A stretch of DNA of 13,722 nucleotides from Methanobrevibacter_A sp964547125 (GCA_964547125.1 CAZJLS010000047.1:1-13722), one strand, 5' to 3'. Positions 1-7,530 are shown, counted from the stretch's first letter. Notes: generated from the letters alone by a model not told the origin. Numbers and translations: made by a program.

Positions 1-87
1 GAATACATTAATATTTTTATAATACATTATTGTATATTATTTATATTACAAATATTATAATAATAAAAAGTGATAAAAAATAATTAG

Positions 88-106
88 TTTATAATTTTTT
101 TATAAT
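88..106 (+). promoter_or_regulatory. Putative TATA elements of the inositol-phosphate synthase gene
   Basis: Two copies of TTTATAAT (88-95 and 99-106) lie in tandem 60-77 bases upstream of the GTG start, in an A+T-only stretch. Archaeal TATA boxes sit about 25 bases before the transcription start, so transcription would begin near 115-130. The rest of 1-164 shows only AT-rich sequence and no gene. Confidence 0.4.
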
Positions 107-164
107 TTTTTTAATGTTTATTTTTTTTATACAAACAATTAATTAATATAAATGGTGGATAAAT

Positions 165-1262
165 GTGACAGATAAAATAAAGATTGCTATTGTAGGTTTA
201 GGAAACTGTGCAAGTTCTCTTATTCAGGGAATACATTATTATGCGGATAAAACAGAAAAAGATGCTAATGGTTTAATGCATTGGGATATTGGAGGATATA
301 AACCTGGAGATATTGAAGTAGTTGCAGCATTTGATGTTGATAAAAGAAAAGTTGGAAAAACAGTAGATAAAGCTATTTTTGAAAAACCAAATTGTACAAC
401 AATTTTTAATGAAAATATTCCAAGTACAGATGTTAAAGTATCAATGGGAAAAGTTTTAGATGGTGTTGCACCACACATGAGTGATTATGAGGATGATTAC
501 ACATTCCTTGTTAGTGATGAAGAACCATGTGATGTTGTACAAGTTTTAAAAGATTCAAATGCAGAAATACTCTTAAATTATCTTCCAGTAGGCTCAGAAG
601 AAGCAACTAAATTTTATGCACAATGTTGTTTAGATGCAGGTGTGGCATTTGTAAACTGTATGCCAGTTTTCATAGTAAGTAATCCTGAATGGGAAGAAAA
701 ATTCCAAGAAAAAGGATTGCCATGTGTTGGAGATGATATTAAAGCACAAATCGGTGCAACAATAACACACCGTACATTAGCAAATCTTTTCAAAGAAAGA
801 GGTGTTAGTTTAGATAGAACATATCAACTTAACACTGGAGGAAATACAGACTTCCTTAACATGAGAAATCATGACCGTTTAAGTTCTAAAAGAGAATCAA
901 AAACAGAAGCAGTTCAATCAGTAGCTCCAAAAAGATTAGAAGATCATAATATTCATATAGGTCCAAGTGATTATGTTCCATGGCAAAATGATAATAAATT
1001 ATGCTTTTTAAGAATGGAAGGTAAAACCTTTGGAGATGTTCCAATGAACATTGAACTAAGACTGAGTGTTGAAGACTCACCAAACAGTGCTGGATGTGTT
1101 ATAGATGCAATAAGATGCTGTAAACTCGGATTAGAGAGAGGAATAAAAGGTAAACTAACAAGCATATCATCTTATGTTATGAAACACCCACCAATACAAT
1201 ACAGTGATGATATAGCATTTGAAAAAACAAATAAATTTATTAATGGAGAAATTGAAAGATAA
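165..1262 (+). CDS. ino1: myo-inositol-1-phosphate synthase (archaeal type)
   Basis: This enzyme converts glucose 6-phosphate to inositol 1(3)-phosphate with NAD+, in the cytoplasm. In methanogens it feeds archaetidylinositol lipid head groups. The 365-residue protein opens with a Rossmann dinucleotide motif (G11-L-G13-N-C-A-S-S). It carries the family blocks LNYLPVGSEEATKFYAQC, FVNCMPVFIVSNPEW and GDDIKAQIGATITHR (G189-R203, with the conserved lysine K193), followed by YQLNTGGNTDFLNM and SSKRESKTEAVQS. The length fits the short archaeal/actinobacterial branch. The start is GTG at 165: the ATG at 163 is followed at once by TGA in its frame, and GGTGG at 154-158 lies six bases upstream. The gene appears to be a single unit with its own promoter; the next gene is 245-251 bases away. 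No oddities seen. Confidence 0.95.
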   Translation: MTDKIKIAIVGLGNCASSLIQGIHYYADKTEKDANGLMHWDIGGYKPGDIEVVAAFDVDKRKVGKTVDKAIFEKPNCTTIFNENIPSTDVKVSMGKVLDGVAPHMSDYEDDYTFLVSDEEPCDVVQVLKDSNAEILLNYLPVGSEEATKFYAQCCLDAGVAFVNCMPVFIVSNPEWEEKFQEKGLPCVGDDIKAQIGATITHRTLANLFKERGVSLDRTYQLNTGGNTDFLNMRNHDRLSSKRESKTEAVQSVAPKRLEDHNIHIGPSDYVPWQNDNKLCFLRMEGKTFGDVPMNIELRLSVEDSPNSAGCVIDAIRCCKLGLERGIKGKLTSISSYVMKHPPIQYSDDIAFEKTNKFINGEIER

Positions 1263-1337
1263 CCTTTCACAAATTTTTTATTAATTTAAATTTATTACAT
1301 AATATTATATACTTGAAAAATTTAAAAATAGATACTA

Positions 1338-1373
1338 GTAAAAAACTAAAATTTTCATTTTATATTTTTTTAC
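1338..1373 (+). terminator. AT-rich hairpin with U-tract between ino1 and ftsZ
   Basis: GTAAAAAA (1338-1345) can pair with TTTTTTAC (1366-1373), and inside it TAAAAT (1347-1352) pairs with ATTTTA (1357-1362) around a TTTC loop. It lies about 75 bases after ino1 and contains a seven-T run, so it could end ino1 transcripts. A shorter T-run (1274-1279) lies closer to the stop codon. In DNA this AT-rich such folds arise by chance, so confidence is low. The remainder of 1263-1513 has a possible TATA element near 1304-1312 (TTATATAC) and no gene. Confidence 0.3.
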
Positions 1374-1513
1374 CATAATATTACATTAAAACAGAAAATA
1401 ACAATATTAAATTAATTAATTCTGTTATATTGATGGAAAAATAATAATGAATTTATTAATAATGGATTAAAACAAATTTTTTTTAAAAATAACACTCTAA
1501 TGTTGGGTTGATA

Positions 1514-2653
1514 ATGAAATTTATTGATGATGCAATTAAAGAATCTGAAAATCAAGAAAAAAGAAGTTCCAGTAGATCTACCGTTGACTTGGACAGTGAA
1601 TTAGAAGAGATTATTAGTAACAGTCGTGCTAAAATACAAGTTATCGGTGCTGGAGGAGCAGGGAACAACACTATATCAAGATTAAATGAAATTGGTATTG
1701 AAGGGGCAACAACAATAACAGTTAATACTGATGCTCAAGATTTATACTACAGTCAAGCTGATGACAAATTACTTTTAGGAAGAAACACTTGTGGAGGTCT
1801 TGGAGCAGGAGGACGTCCAAGTGTTGGAGAGGAATGTGCTGAAGAAAGTCAAGATGACATTCGTGAAAAAATTGACGGATCAGACATGGTATTTGTAACT
1901 TGTGGACTTGGTGGGGGAACAGGAACAGGTTCCGCACCAATTATAGCAAGTCTTGCTAAAAAAGCAGGAGCATTAACTGTGGCTGTTGCAACAATGCCAT
2001 TTTCAGCAGAAGGAGTTAAAAGAAGAGAAAATGCTGAAAAAGGTTTGAAAAAATTACAAGCTAATGCAGATACAGTTATTGTAATTCCTAACGATAAATT
2101 ATTAGAAGTAGCTCCTAACTTACCATTAAACAAAGCATTTATGGTATCTGATGAAATATTGGGTAGAGCTGTAAAAGGTATAACTGAATTAATCACCAAA
2201 CCAGGTTTAGTAAGTCTCGACTTTGCAGATATTAACTCTATAATGCAAGGATCAGGAATGGCAATGATTGGTATGGGAGAATCAGATAGTGGGGATAGAG
2301 CATTAGAAGCAATACATGAAGCATTAAGTAGTCCTTTACTGGATATTGACATATCTAATGCAACTGGAGCTTTAATTAACATATCTGGAAGTTCTGATTT
2401 AACATTAAATGAAGCAGAAAAGATAGTCCAAATTGTTGCAGATAGTTTAGATCCTGAAGCTAATATTATTTGGGGTGCACAAATCGATGAAACTCTACAA
2501 AATACAATAAGAACAACAATAGTTGTTTCTGGAGTTAAAACAGAATTTGAATCTGATGATACATTCACTCAAAGCAATAATAATTTCACTCCAAAAACAG
2601 AATCTAAAAAATCTGGTACTGATTTAGATCAACTTATAGATGATGTATTCTAA
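1514..2653 (+). CDS. ftsZ: Cell division GTPase FtsZ
   Basis: FtsZ is the tubulin-like GTPase that polymerises into the cytokinetic ring at midcell. The protein has 379 residues from the chosen ATG. After a short charged N-terminal tail it shows the nucleotide-binding block GAGGAGNNT (about residues 45-53), VNTDAQDL, and the tubulin/FtsZ signature GLGGGTGTGSAP (about 131-142). Then come the PNDKLL block and a C-terminal domain ending in a variable linker and the acidic-hydrophobic tail LDQLIDDVF, the usual place for partner binding. A TTG at 1508 is in frame and would add two residues. I prefer ATG 1514 because the weak GGGTTG site at 1505-1510 then has usable spacing. secE begins 56 bases downstream, and the two are probably co-transcribed, as in relatives. 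Confidence 0.95.
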   Translation: MKFIDDAIKESENQEKRSSSRSTVDLDSELEEIISNSRAKIQVIGAGGAGNNTISRLNEIGIEGATTITVNTDAQDLYYSQADDKLLLGRNTCGGLGAGGRPSVGEECAEESQDDIREKIDGSDMVFVTCGLGGGTGTGSAPIIASLAKKAGALTVAVATMPFSAEGVKRRENAEKGLKKLQANADTVIVIPNDKLLEVAPNLPLNKAFMVSDEILGRAVKGITELITKPGLVSLDFADINSIMQGSGMAMIGMGESDSGDRALEAIHEALSSPLLDIDISNATGALINISGSSDLTLNEAEKIVQIVADSLDPEANIIWGAQIDETLQNTIRTTIVVSGVKTEFESDDTFTQSNNNFTPKTESKKSGTDLDQLIDDVF

Positions 2654-2709
2654 ACATCTTCTTTTTTTAATTTTTAAAAAAATATTATACATAAAAGGAT
2701 TTTTTCAAA

Positions 2710-2889
2710 ATGAGTTTTAAAGAAAATACAGATGATTTTATAAAACAATGTAAAAGAGTTATTAGAGTATCTAAAAAACCAGATGGAGAAGAATACTTTG
2801 ATTTTGTTAAAGTAACTGCAATAGGTATTCTTATTATTGGTGTTATTGGTTTTATAATTGTTATAATTGGACAACTATTAGGTTTATAA
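2710..2889 (+). CDS. secE: Preprotein translocase subunit SecE (Sec61 gamma / Sss1)
   Basis: SecE is the small essential clamp of the SecYE(beta) protein-conducting channel in the cytoplasmic membrane. The gene codes for 59 residues. It has a charged amphipathic N-terminal helix, the family block RVIRVSKKPDGEEYFDFVKV (about residues 16-35), and one transmembrane helix of Ile, Val and Gly (about 36-58). This is the classical archaeal/eukaryotic SecE layout and length. AAGGA at 2695-2699 precedes the ATG by about ten bases. It sits between ftsZ and spt5; secE next to nusG/spt5 is conserved in bacteria and archaea, which supports the call. Confidence 0.93.
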   Translation: MSFKENTDDFIKQCKRVIRVSKKPDGEEYFDFVKVTAIGILIIGVIGFIIVIIGQLLGL

Positions 2890-2891
2890 TA

Positions 2892-2918
2892 GTTGATTCA
2901 ACATTTTACTCTTTTTTT
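2892..2918 (+). terminator. Probable terminator after secE
   Basis: A small inverted repeat (GTTGA-T-TCAAC, 2892-2902) is followed by a run of seven T (2912-2918) and further T-rich sequence. Oligo-T tracts end transcription in archaea. The element would separate the ftsZ-secE unit from spt5. Confidence 0.45.
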
Positions 2919-2970
2919 ATTCTTATTATTCAAATATATTTATTTTTAATTAATTTCGATTTTCATTAAG

Positions 2971-3183
2971 TTTATATACTTCTTTATTTAAAAATAACAT
3001 TATTATATAAATCTAATTTTATTATATTTCTTTATTTAATGAAAATTAGTTATTTTAGTTTAATTACTATTTTACTGTTTTATTTTTAATTATAAAAAAA
3101 GATTATTTAGTTAGATTATATAATATAATAATTTAATCTATTATTTTATTAATTAACAAAATATTAATATATGATATAGGTGA
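2971..3183 (+). promoter_or_regulatory. Promoter region and ribosome site of spt5-rpl11
   Basis: The 301 bases between secE and spt5 hold no gene. TTTATATA at 2971-2978 is the best match to an archaeal TATA box and would give a leader of about 190 bases. TTATATAAT at 3116-3124 would give one of about 45 bases. AGGTGA (3178-3183) is the ribosome-binding site, seven bases before the ATG at 3191. The T-run after secE and these TATA elements suggest that spt5 has its own promoter although its order beside secE is conserved. Confidence 0.45.
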
Positions 3184-3190
3184 ATTTTAC

Positions 3191-3658
3191 ATGGAAGACA
3201 CTGAAAATTCCATATTTGCTCTTAAAACTTCAGCTGGTCAAGAAAGAACTGTTGCTAAAATGTTAGCAAACAAAGCAAAACTTCCAGGTATTGGAATATG
3301 CTCAATTCTTGTTCCAGAATCATTAAAAGGTTACATATTAGTAGAATCAACAACAAAAATTGATTTACGTAATCCAGATTTACAAGTTCGTAACTTAAGA
3401 GGTATAGTTGAAGGTAAACATCCTATTACTTTTGAAGAAGTTAAAAGATTCTTAAACCCAGAACCAATTATATCCTCCATCCAAAAAGGAAGTATTGTGG
3501 AACTTGTTTCCGGGCCTTTTAAAGGTGAGAGAGCTAAAGTGGTTCGTATAGATGAATCTCGTGAAGAAGTAGTTCTCGAGCTAATAGAAGCAGCAGTACC
3601 AATTCCGGTTACTGTTAGAGCGGATCAAATTAGAATTATTCAAAAGGAGGCTGACTAA
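3191..3658 (+). CDS. spt5: Transcription elongation factor Spt5 (NusG family)
   Basis: Spt5 binds the clamp of RNA polymerase, with Spt4 as partner, and keeps it processive. The 155-residue protein has the archaeal two-domain layout. An NGN domain (about residues 5-90) begins IFALKTSAGQERTVAKML and contains KGYILVE and VRNLRGIVEG. A KOW domain (about 96-130) has the block VELVSGPFKGERAKVVRID. The length is typical of archaeal Spt5. The stop codon overlaps the start of rpl11 by one base (TAATG), and the strong ribosome site of rpl11 (AAGGAGG, 3644-3650) lies inside the end of this gene, so translation of the two is likely coupled. Confidence 0.95.
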   Translation: MEDTENSIFALKTSAGQERTVAKMLANKAKLPGIGICSILVPESLKGYILVESTTKIDLRNPDLQVRNLRGIVEGKHPITFEEVKRFLNPEPIISSIQKGSIVELVSGPFKGERAKVVRIDESREEVVLELIEAAVPIPVTVRADQIRIIQKEAD

Positions 3659-4140
3659 TGGCTACAGATACAGTTGAAATCTTAGTTGACGCTGGTAAAG
3701 TTACTCCGGGACCACCATTAGGTCCAGCAATTGGTCCATTCGGGATCAATATGATGGAAGTAGTTGAACAAATCAACAGCAAAACTGCAGATTTCAAAGG
3801 AATGAAAGTTCCTGTTAAAATCGCTATCGACAGCGATACTAAGGAATTTGAAATCACTATAGGTACTCCTCCTACTACAGCACTCATTAAAGATGAGCTC
3901 AAAATCGAAAAAGGTGCTCATGAACCAGGTAGCGAAGTCGCAGCTGATTTATCAGTTGAACAAGCATTAAAAATTGCTAGAATGAAATTCGATTCATTAT
4001 TAGCAAATGACTACAAGCACGGAGCTAAAGAAGTAATGGGTACATGCGTAAGTATGGGTTTAACTGTTGACGGTAAAGACCCAAGAGAAGCTCAAAAAGC
4101 TGTAGATGCTGGGGAATATGATGATATACTTGTAGAATAA
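3658..4140 (+). CDS. rpl11: Large-subunit ribosomal protein L11 (uL11)
   Basis: uL11 binds the GTPase-associated region of 23S rRNA at the base of the stalk formed by L10 and L12. The 160-residue protein shows the N-terminal signature VDAGKVTPGPPLGPAIGPFG with the Pro/Gly-rich loop (the thiostrepton-site side of bacterial L11) and GINMMEVVEQIN. The C-terminal rRNA-binding domain has PPTTALIKDEL and the MGTCVSMGLTVDGKDP block. The ATG overlaps the spt5 stop. Codons are more G/C-rich at third positions than in the accessory genes to the right, as expected for a highly expressed gene. No T-run follows the stop, so read-through into the rpl1 leader is possible. Confidence 0.97.
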   Translation: MATDTVEILVDAGKVTPGPPLGPAIGPFGINMMEVVEQINSKTADFKGMKVPVKIAIDSDTKEFEITIGTPPTTALIKDELKIEKGAHEPGSEVAADLSVEQALKIARMKFDSLLANDYKHGAKEVMGTCVSMGLTVDGKDPREAQKAVDAGEYDDILVE

Positions 4141-4245
4141 ATTAATTATTCTATAATAAAGTATAAAATTATATTGTAGATGATGTTACAATTTAATTGG
4201 ATTGTAATTGATATAGTATTTATTTATATTATACTCATGCAAATT
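4141..4245 (+). promoter_or_regulatory. rpl11-rpl1 spacer, 5' part, with putative promoter
   Basis: This non-coding stretch has a perfect 7-bp inverted repeat, TTACAAT (4186-4192) and ATTGTAA (4201-4207), with an 8-base loop. A TATA-like element, TTTATATT, lies at 4223-4230. If the TATA element is used, transcription would begin close to 4248-4254, at the 5' edge of the large hairpin described next. The motif ATTGTAAT recurs at 4201 and 4243. Confidence 0.35.
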
Positions 4246-4312
4246 GTAATCGTATAAAAACTCAGTTTATGGATAATTCATAAATTTGTGAGGTTTTTCT
4301 ATTCTCGATTAC
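4246..4312 (+). ncRNA. Predicted structured RNA leader upstream of rpl1
   Basis: Three nested stems can be drawn by eye. GTAATCG (4246-4252) pairs with CGATTAC (4306-4312). AAAAACTCA (4256-4264) pairs with 4289-4298 with one bulged G. TTTATG (4266-4271) pairs with CATAAA (4279-4284) around a 7-base loop. That makes 22 pairs in 67 bases, with internal loops of 3/7 and 1/4 bases. The seven-base direct repeat ACTCATG lies just before the element (4233-4239) and at its 3' edge (4311-4317). It may be part of the rpl1 leader or a separate small RNA. I do not recognise it as a named RNA family. Confidence 0.5.
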
Positions 4313-4358
4313 TCATGAAACCAAAAAATTTATTATAAAAGAGAAAAATGTAATTCCA

Positions 4359-4384
4359 ATGAGCTTATATTAAGTTCATGGAGG
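4359..4384 (+). promoter_or_regulatory. Hairpin abutting the rpl1 Shine-Dalgarno site
   Basis: ATGAGCTTA (4359-4367) pairs with TAAGTTCAT (4371-4379) around a 3-base loop, giving nine pairs including one G-T wobble. The stem ends directly against GGAGG (4380-4384), the ribosome site seven bases before the ATG of rpl1. Its position suggests an effect on initiation (inference). Confidence 0.5.
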
Positions 4385-4391
4385 ATTTGAT

Positions 4392-5030
4392 ATGACACAA
4401 GAAATATTAGAAGCGGTGAAGGAGGCAAAAGAACAGTCAAAGCCGAGAAACTTCACACAATCTATTGATGTTATAATTAACATCAGAGATTTAGATGTCA
4501 ATAAACCTGAAAATCGGTTTGATGAGGAAGTTGCTCTCCCTAATGGACGTGGCAAAGACATCAGAGTCGGAGTCATAGGTGATGGGGAATTGGCAGTTCA
4601 AGCTAAAAACGCTGGTGTTGCTCTTGTCTTATCTAAAGAAGATTTAGAAAGATTAGGAAAAGATAGAAAAGAAGCTAAAAAAACAGCTAACTCTATTGAT
4701 TTCTTTGTAGCACAAGCAGATATGATGCCACTCGTCGGTAGATTCTTAGGTCCAATACTCGGGCCACGTAAGAAAATGCCTAAACCAGTGCCTGCTAGTG
4801 TTAAAATAGATCCTATACTTGAAAGATTACAAAGAACTGTAAAAGTTGGTGTTAAAACACAACCATCTATTCAAGTTTTAGTAGGAACACAAAACATGAG
4901 TGACGAAGCTTTAGCTGATAATATTGAAGCTGTTCTTGCAGTTTTAGACCGCAACTTAGAGAAAGGTAGAAACCAAATAAAATCCATGTTTATTAAAACA
5001 ACAATGGGTTCAGTAGTTCGGGTGATCTAA
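4392..5030 (+). CDS. rpl1: Large-subunit ribosomal protein L1 (uL1)
   Basis: uL1 forms the mobile L1 stalk that helps release tRNA from the E site. In several archaea it also represses translation of its own mRNA. The 212-residue protein has the archaeal N-terminus (EAVKEAKEQSKPRNFTQSID, residues 7-26) and the DVIINIRDLDVNKPENR strand region. Domain II contains FLGPILGPRKKMPKPVP (residues about 117-133), and the C-terminus returns to domain I with SVKIDPILERLQRTVKVGVK and TTMGSVVRV. Codons 8-21 are unusually G/C-ending for this genome and encode an RNA element described separately. GGAGG lies seven bases upstream. rpl10 begins one base after the stop, so the three stalk genes form an operon. 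Confidence 0.97.
   Translation: MTQEILEAVKEAKEQSKPRNFTQSIDVIINIRDLDVNKPENRFDEEVALPNGRGKDIRVGVIGDGELAVQAKNAGVALVLSKEDLERLGKDRKEAKKTANSIDFFVAQADMMPLVGRFLGPILGPRKKMPKPVPASVKIDPILERLQRTVKVGVKTQPSIQVLVGTQNMSDEALADNIEAVLAVLDRNLEKGRNQIKSMFIKTTMGSVVRVI
4416..4456 (+). promoter_or_regulatory. L1 autoregulatory binding site inside the rpl1 coding region
   Basis: Twenty-four bases after the A of the start codon, GTGAAG (4416-4421) pairs perfectly with CTTCAC (4451-4456). GGC (4424-4426) pairs with GCC (4442-4444). They are separated by an asymmetric internal loop, GA on the 5' side and GAGAAA on the 3' side. This is the architecture and, in both arms, the sequence I recall for the Methanococcus vannielii L1 mRNA site, which mimics the L1 site on 23S rRNA. 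Excess L1 would bind here and repress the rpl1-rpl10-rpl12 mRNA. Confidence 0.85.
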
Positions 5031-5031
5031 A

Positions 5032-6042
5032 ATGGCTCACGTTGCTGAATGGAAAAAAGAAGAAGTCAAGGAACTTAAAGAATTAATCGATGCTCATGAA
5101 GTTATTGGAATAGTGGATTTATTAAACATTCCTGCAAAACAACTTCAAGAAATGAGAAAATCCCTTGGCGAGCATGCTGTTATTAGATTATCAAAAAAGA
5201 ACTTAATGAACTTAGCTTTTGATAATTGTAGTAATTCTAAAGAAAATATAGGGAATTTATCTGAATATATGGAAGGTCAACCAGCTATAGTAGCTACAGA
5301 TATGAATCCTTTCAAGTTATTCAAAATATTAGAAGATAATAAAACTTCTGCTCCTGCTAAACCAGGAAGCACAGCTAATGCAGATATAGTTATCCCTGAA
5401 GGTGACACTGGATTTGAACCAGGTCCATTCCTTGGTGAATTACAACAAGTAGGTGTTCAAGCTAAAATAGATAAAGGAAAAATTGTAGTAGTTAAAGACG
5501 CAGTTGTTGTTCCTGAAGGTGAAGTAGTATCACCTCAAGTCGCAGCTACATTATCTAGAATGGGAATAAACCCAATGGAAGTAGGAATCGACTTACAAGC
5601 AGTATATGAAGATGGTGCAGTTTACACATCTGATGTATTAGCTATCGATGAAGAAGCAACCCTTGCAGATTTACAAAACGCTTACAGACAAGCATTCAAT
5701 TTATCCGTATTTGCAGCTATACCTACAAAAGAAACAATTTCAACTATTATTGGATCTGCTCATACCAAAGCAACAAATGTTGCAGTTGAAGCAGGAATAT
5801 TAACCTCTAAGACTGCAGATATAATAATTGGTTTAGCACAAGCTAAAATGTTAGCATTAGCTAGCTCAGTATCTGAAGATGCACTTAGTGATGCACTTAA
5901 AGATAAATTAGCAAATGCGCCAGTAGTAGAAGCTGCTCCAGCAGTAGAAGCTGAAGAAGCTGAAGAGGAAGTTGAAGAAGAAGCTGAGGAAGAAGATACT
6001 GAAGAAGAAGCAGCAGCAGGTTTAGGCGCTCTCTTCGGATAG
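5032..6042 (+). CDS. rpl10: Large-subunit ribosomal protein L10 (uL10, P0-like)
   Basis: uL10 is the base of the ribosomal stalk: it anchors to 23S rRNA beside L11 and carries several L12 dimers. The 336-residue protein has the N-terminal rRNA-binding domain (MAHVAEWKKEEVKELKELID, then VIRLSKKNLMNLAF). It also has the archaeal/eukaryotic-specific inserted domain (GDTGFEPGPFLGELQQVGVQ to the GINPMEVGIDL region, about residues 124-190). Helical spine segments that dock L12 dimers follow. The tail is Glu-rich and ends GLGALFG. The length matches archaeal P0. The start is one base after the rpl1 stop, with GGTGAT (5021-5026) inside rpl1 as ribosome site, so translation is probably coupled. The last residues are nearly the same as those of L12. 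Confidence 0.96.
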   Translation: MAHVAEWKKEEVKELKELIDAHEVIGIVDLLNIPAKQLQEMRKSLGEHAVIRLSKKNLMNLAFDNCSNSKENIGNLSEYMEGQPAIVATDMNPFKLFKILEDNKTSAPAKPGSTANADIVIPEGDTGFEPGPFLGELQQVGVQAKIDKGKIVVVKDAVVVPEGEVVSPQVAATLSRMGINPMEVGIDLQAVYEDGAVYTSDVLAIDEEATLADLQNAYRQAFNLSVFAAIPTKETISTIIGSAHTKATNVAVEAGILTSKTADIIIGLAQAKMLALASSVSEDALSDALKDKLANAPVVEAAPAVEAEEAEEEVEEEAEEEDTEEEAAAGLGALFG

Positions 6043-6141
6043 AAAATTTAATATTTAAAACTTTTTCATTTGTTTAAAATAATTTTGAATTATTATATTA
6101 AAAAAAATTTAACATAAAAATTTACATAATTGGTGAGAAAC

Positions 6142-6450
<309 letters not shown>

Positions 6451-6460
6451 GTTTCTTATC

Positions 6461-6480
6461 CTTTTTTTTCTTATTTTTTT
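6461..6480 (+). terminator. Oligo-T terminator of the rpl1 operon
   Basis: Runs of eight T (6462-6469) and seven T (6474-6480) follow the rpl12 stop within 30 bases, as in archaeal factor-independent termination. There is no clear hairpin. Confidence 0.7.
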
Positions 6481-6489
6481 CTATTTAAC

Positions 6490-6545
6490 AAAAAAAAACT
6501 ATTTTTACACAATAAAATAACTCATTTTTAAAAACAAAAAAAAAA
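6490..6545 (-). terminator. Oligo-T terminator of the dus gene
   Basis: Read on the - strand, ten T (6545-6536) follow the stop codon after four bases, and nine T (6498-6490) follow further on. Together with the + strand runs this makes a bidirectional terminator between the convergent rpl12 and dus genes. Confidence 0.65.
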
Positions 6546-6549
6546 CAAA

Positions 6550-7530
6550 CTATTTTTCTAAAAATTTCAAATAATCATCCAATAAATCAAACAACTCATT
6601 TTTAGTTTTCATTTGAAATATTTTCTGACGTATACCAAAAACATTAGGCAAACTTCTAACATAATAAGTAGCATGCCGTCTAATTTTAAACATCGCAACA
6701 CTTTCACCTATATTTTCAATAAGCAACTCAGCATGCCTTTTCAACATACTAATCTTTTCATAAATACTAACTTCTTTCGGAATAACACCACTATCTAAAT
6801 ACTCAACACATTCTCTAATCAACCAAGGATTACCAAAAACCCCTCTACCAATCATCACAGCATCACAACCAGTCAAACTAAGCATAGCCTCAGCATCAAA
6901 ACAAGACCTAACATCACCATTACCAATAACTGGAATAGATACAACATCATTAACACACTTAATAACAGACCAATCAGCCTCACCAGAATAACCCTGAGAC
7001 TTAGTACGTGGATGAACAGTAACAGCAGAAGCACCAGCATCTTCAACTAAACCCGCAATCTCAACAGCATTAACACTATCAAAATCCCACCCACTTCTAA
7101 TCTTAATAGTAACAGGAATAGAAACAGCACCAACAACACCTTCAACAATACTAAACACTTTATCAGGATCTTTAAGCAAAGTACAACCAGACTGAGCACG
7201 AACAGTAACCTTAGGAACAGGACAACCCATATTAATATCAATAATATCAGGTTTCATATTCTCCTCTATAAAACGAGATGCAATAACCATAGACTTTATA
7301 TCGGACCCAAAAATCTGCTGAGAAATAGGCCTCTCACACTCCTTCATAAACAACATATTCTGGGCCTTAGGATTATCATACATAATAGCCTTAGAAGAAA
7401 CCATCTCAGTACCAACAAGCCCACAACCCATAGACTTAATAATAGTTCTAAAAGAACAATCACAAATACCAGCCATAGGAGCTAAAACAATCTGATTCTT
7501 TATTCGAACATCACCAATTTTCCACATCAT
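6550..7530 (-). CDS. dus: tRNA-dihydrouridine synthase (DusB/Dus family)
   Basis: Dus enzymes reduce uridines in the tRNA D-loop to dihydrouridine using FMN and NAD(P)H. The 326-residue protein starts with a TIM-barrel strand bearing VLAPMAG (residues 15-21), the Dus signature start that contacts FMN. DINMGCPVPKV (98-108) contains the catalytic cysteine C103. IKIRSGWD, VHPRTKSQGYSGEADW (substrate and flavin contacts), PVIGNGDV and AVMIGRGVFGNPWL (phosphate-binding end of the barrel) follow. The C-terminal helical domain ends at the stop. Two ATGs are adjacent (7530 and 7527), and GTGAT lies five bases before the first, which I keep. It is convergent with rpl12 and divergent from the glycosyltransferase. 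In archaea one Dus usually does all positions, so I do not assign the modified base. Confidence 0.93.
   Translation of the reverse strand: MMWKIGDVRIKNQIVLAPMAGICDCSFRTIIKSMGCGLVGTEMVSSKAIMYDNPKAQNMLFMKECERPISQQIFGSDIKSMVIASRFIEENMKPDIIDINMGCPVPKVTVRAQSGCTLLKDPDKVFSIVEGVVGAVSIPVTIKIRSGWDFDSVNAVEIAGLVEDAGASAVTVHPRTKSQGYSGEADWSVIKCVNDVVSIPVIGNGDVRSCFDAEAMLSLTGCDAVMIGRGVFGNPWLIRECVEYLDSGVIPKEVSIYEKISMLKRHAELLIENIGESVAMFKIRRHATYYVRSLPNVFGIRQKIFQMKTKNELFDLLDDYLKFLEK

Noticed and set aside
1849..2568. Open frame of 239 codons on the - strand across ftsZ
   Set aside because: It is entirely antisense to an unmistakable FtsZ, and its composition is that of a shadow frame. The same applies to the long - strand frame across the glycosyltransferase at 8108-8758.
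2960..3045. Ten-base inverted repeat TTTTCATTAA / TTAATGAAAA around the spt5 TATA element
   Set aside because: The 66-base loop and almost pure A/T content mean that such a match is expected by chance in a spacer of this composition.
6078..6094. Inverted repeat AATAATT-TTG-AATTATT between rpl10 and rpl12
   Set aside because: It is A/T only and short, with no T-run directly after it. Not supported as a terminator or attenuator.
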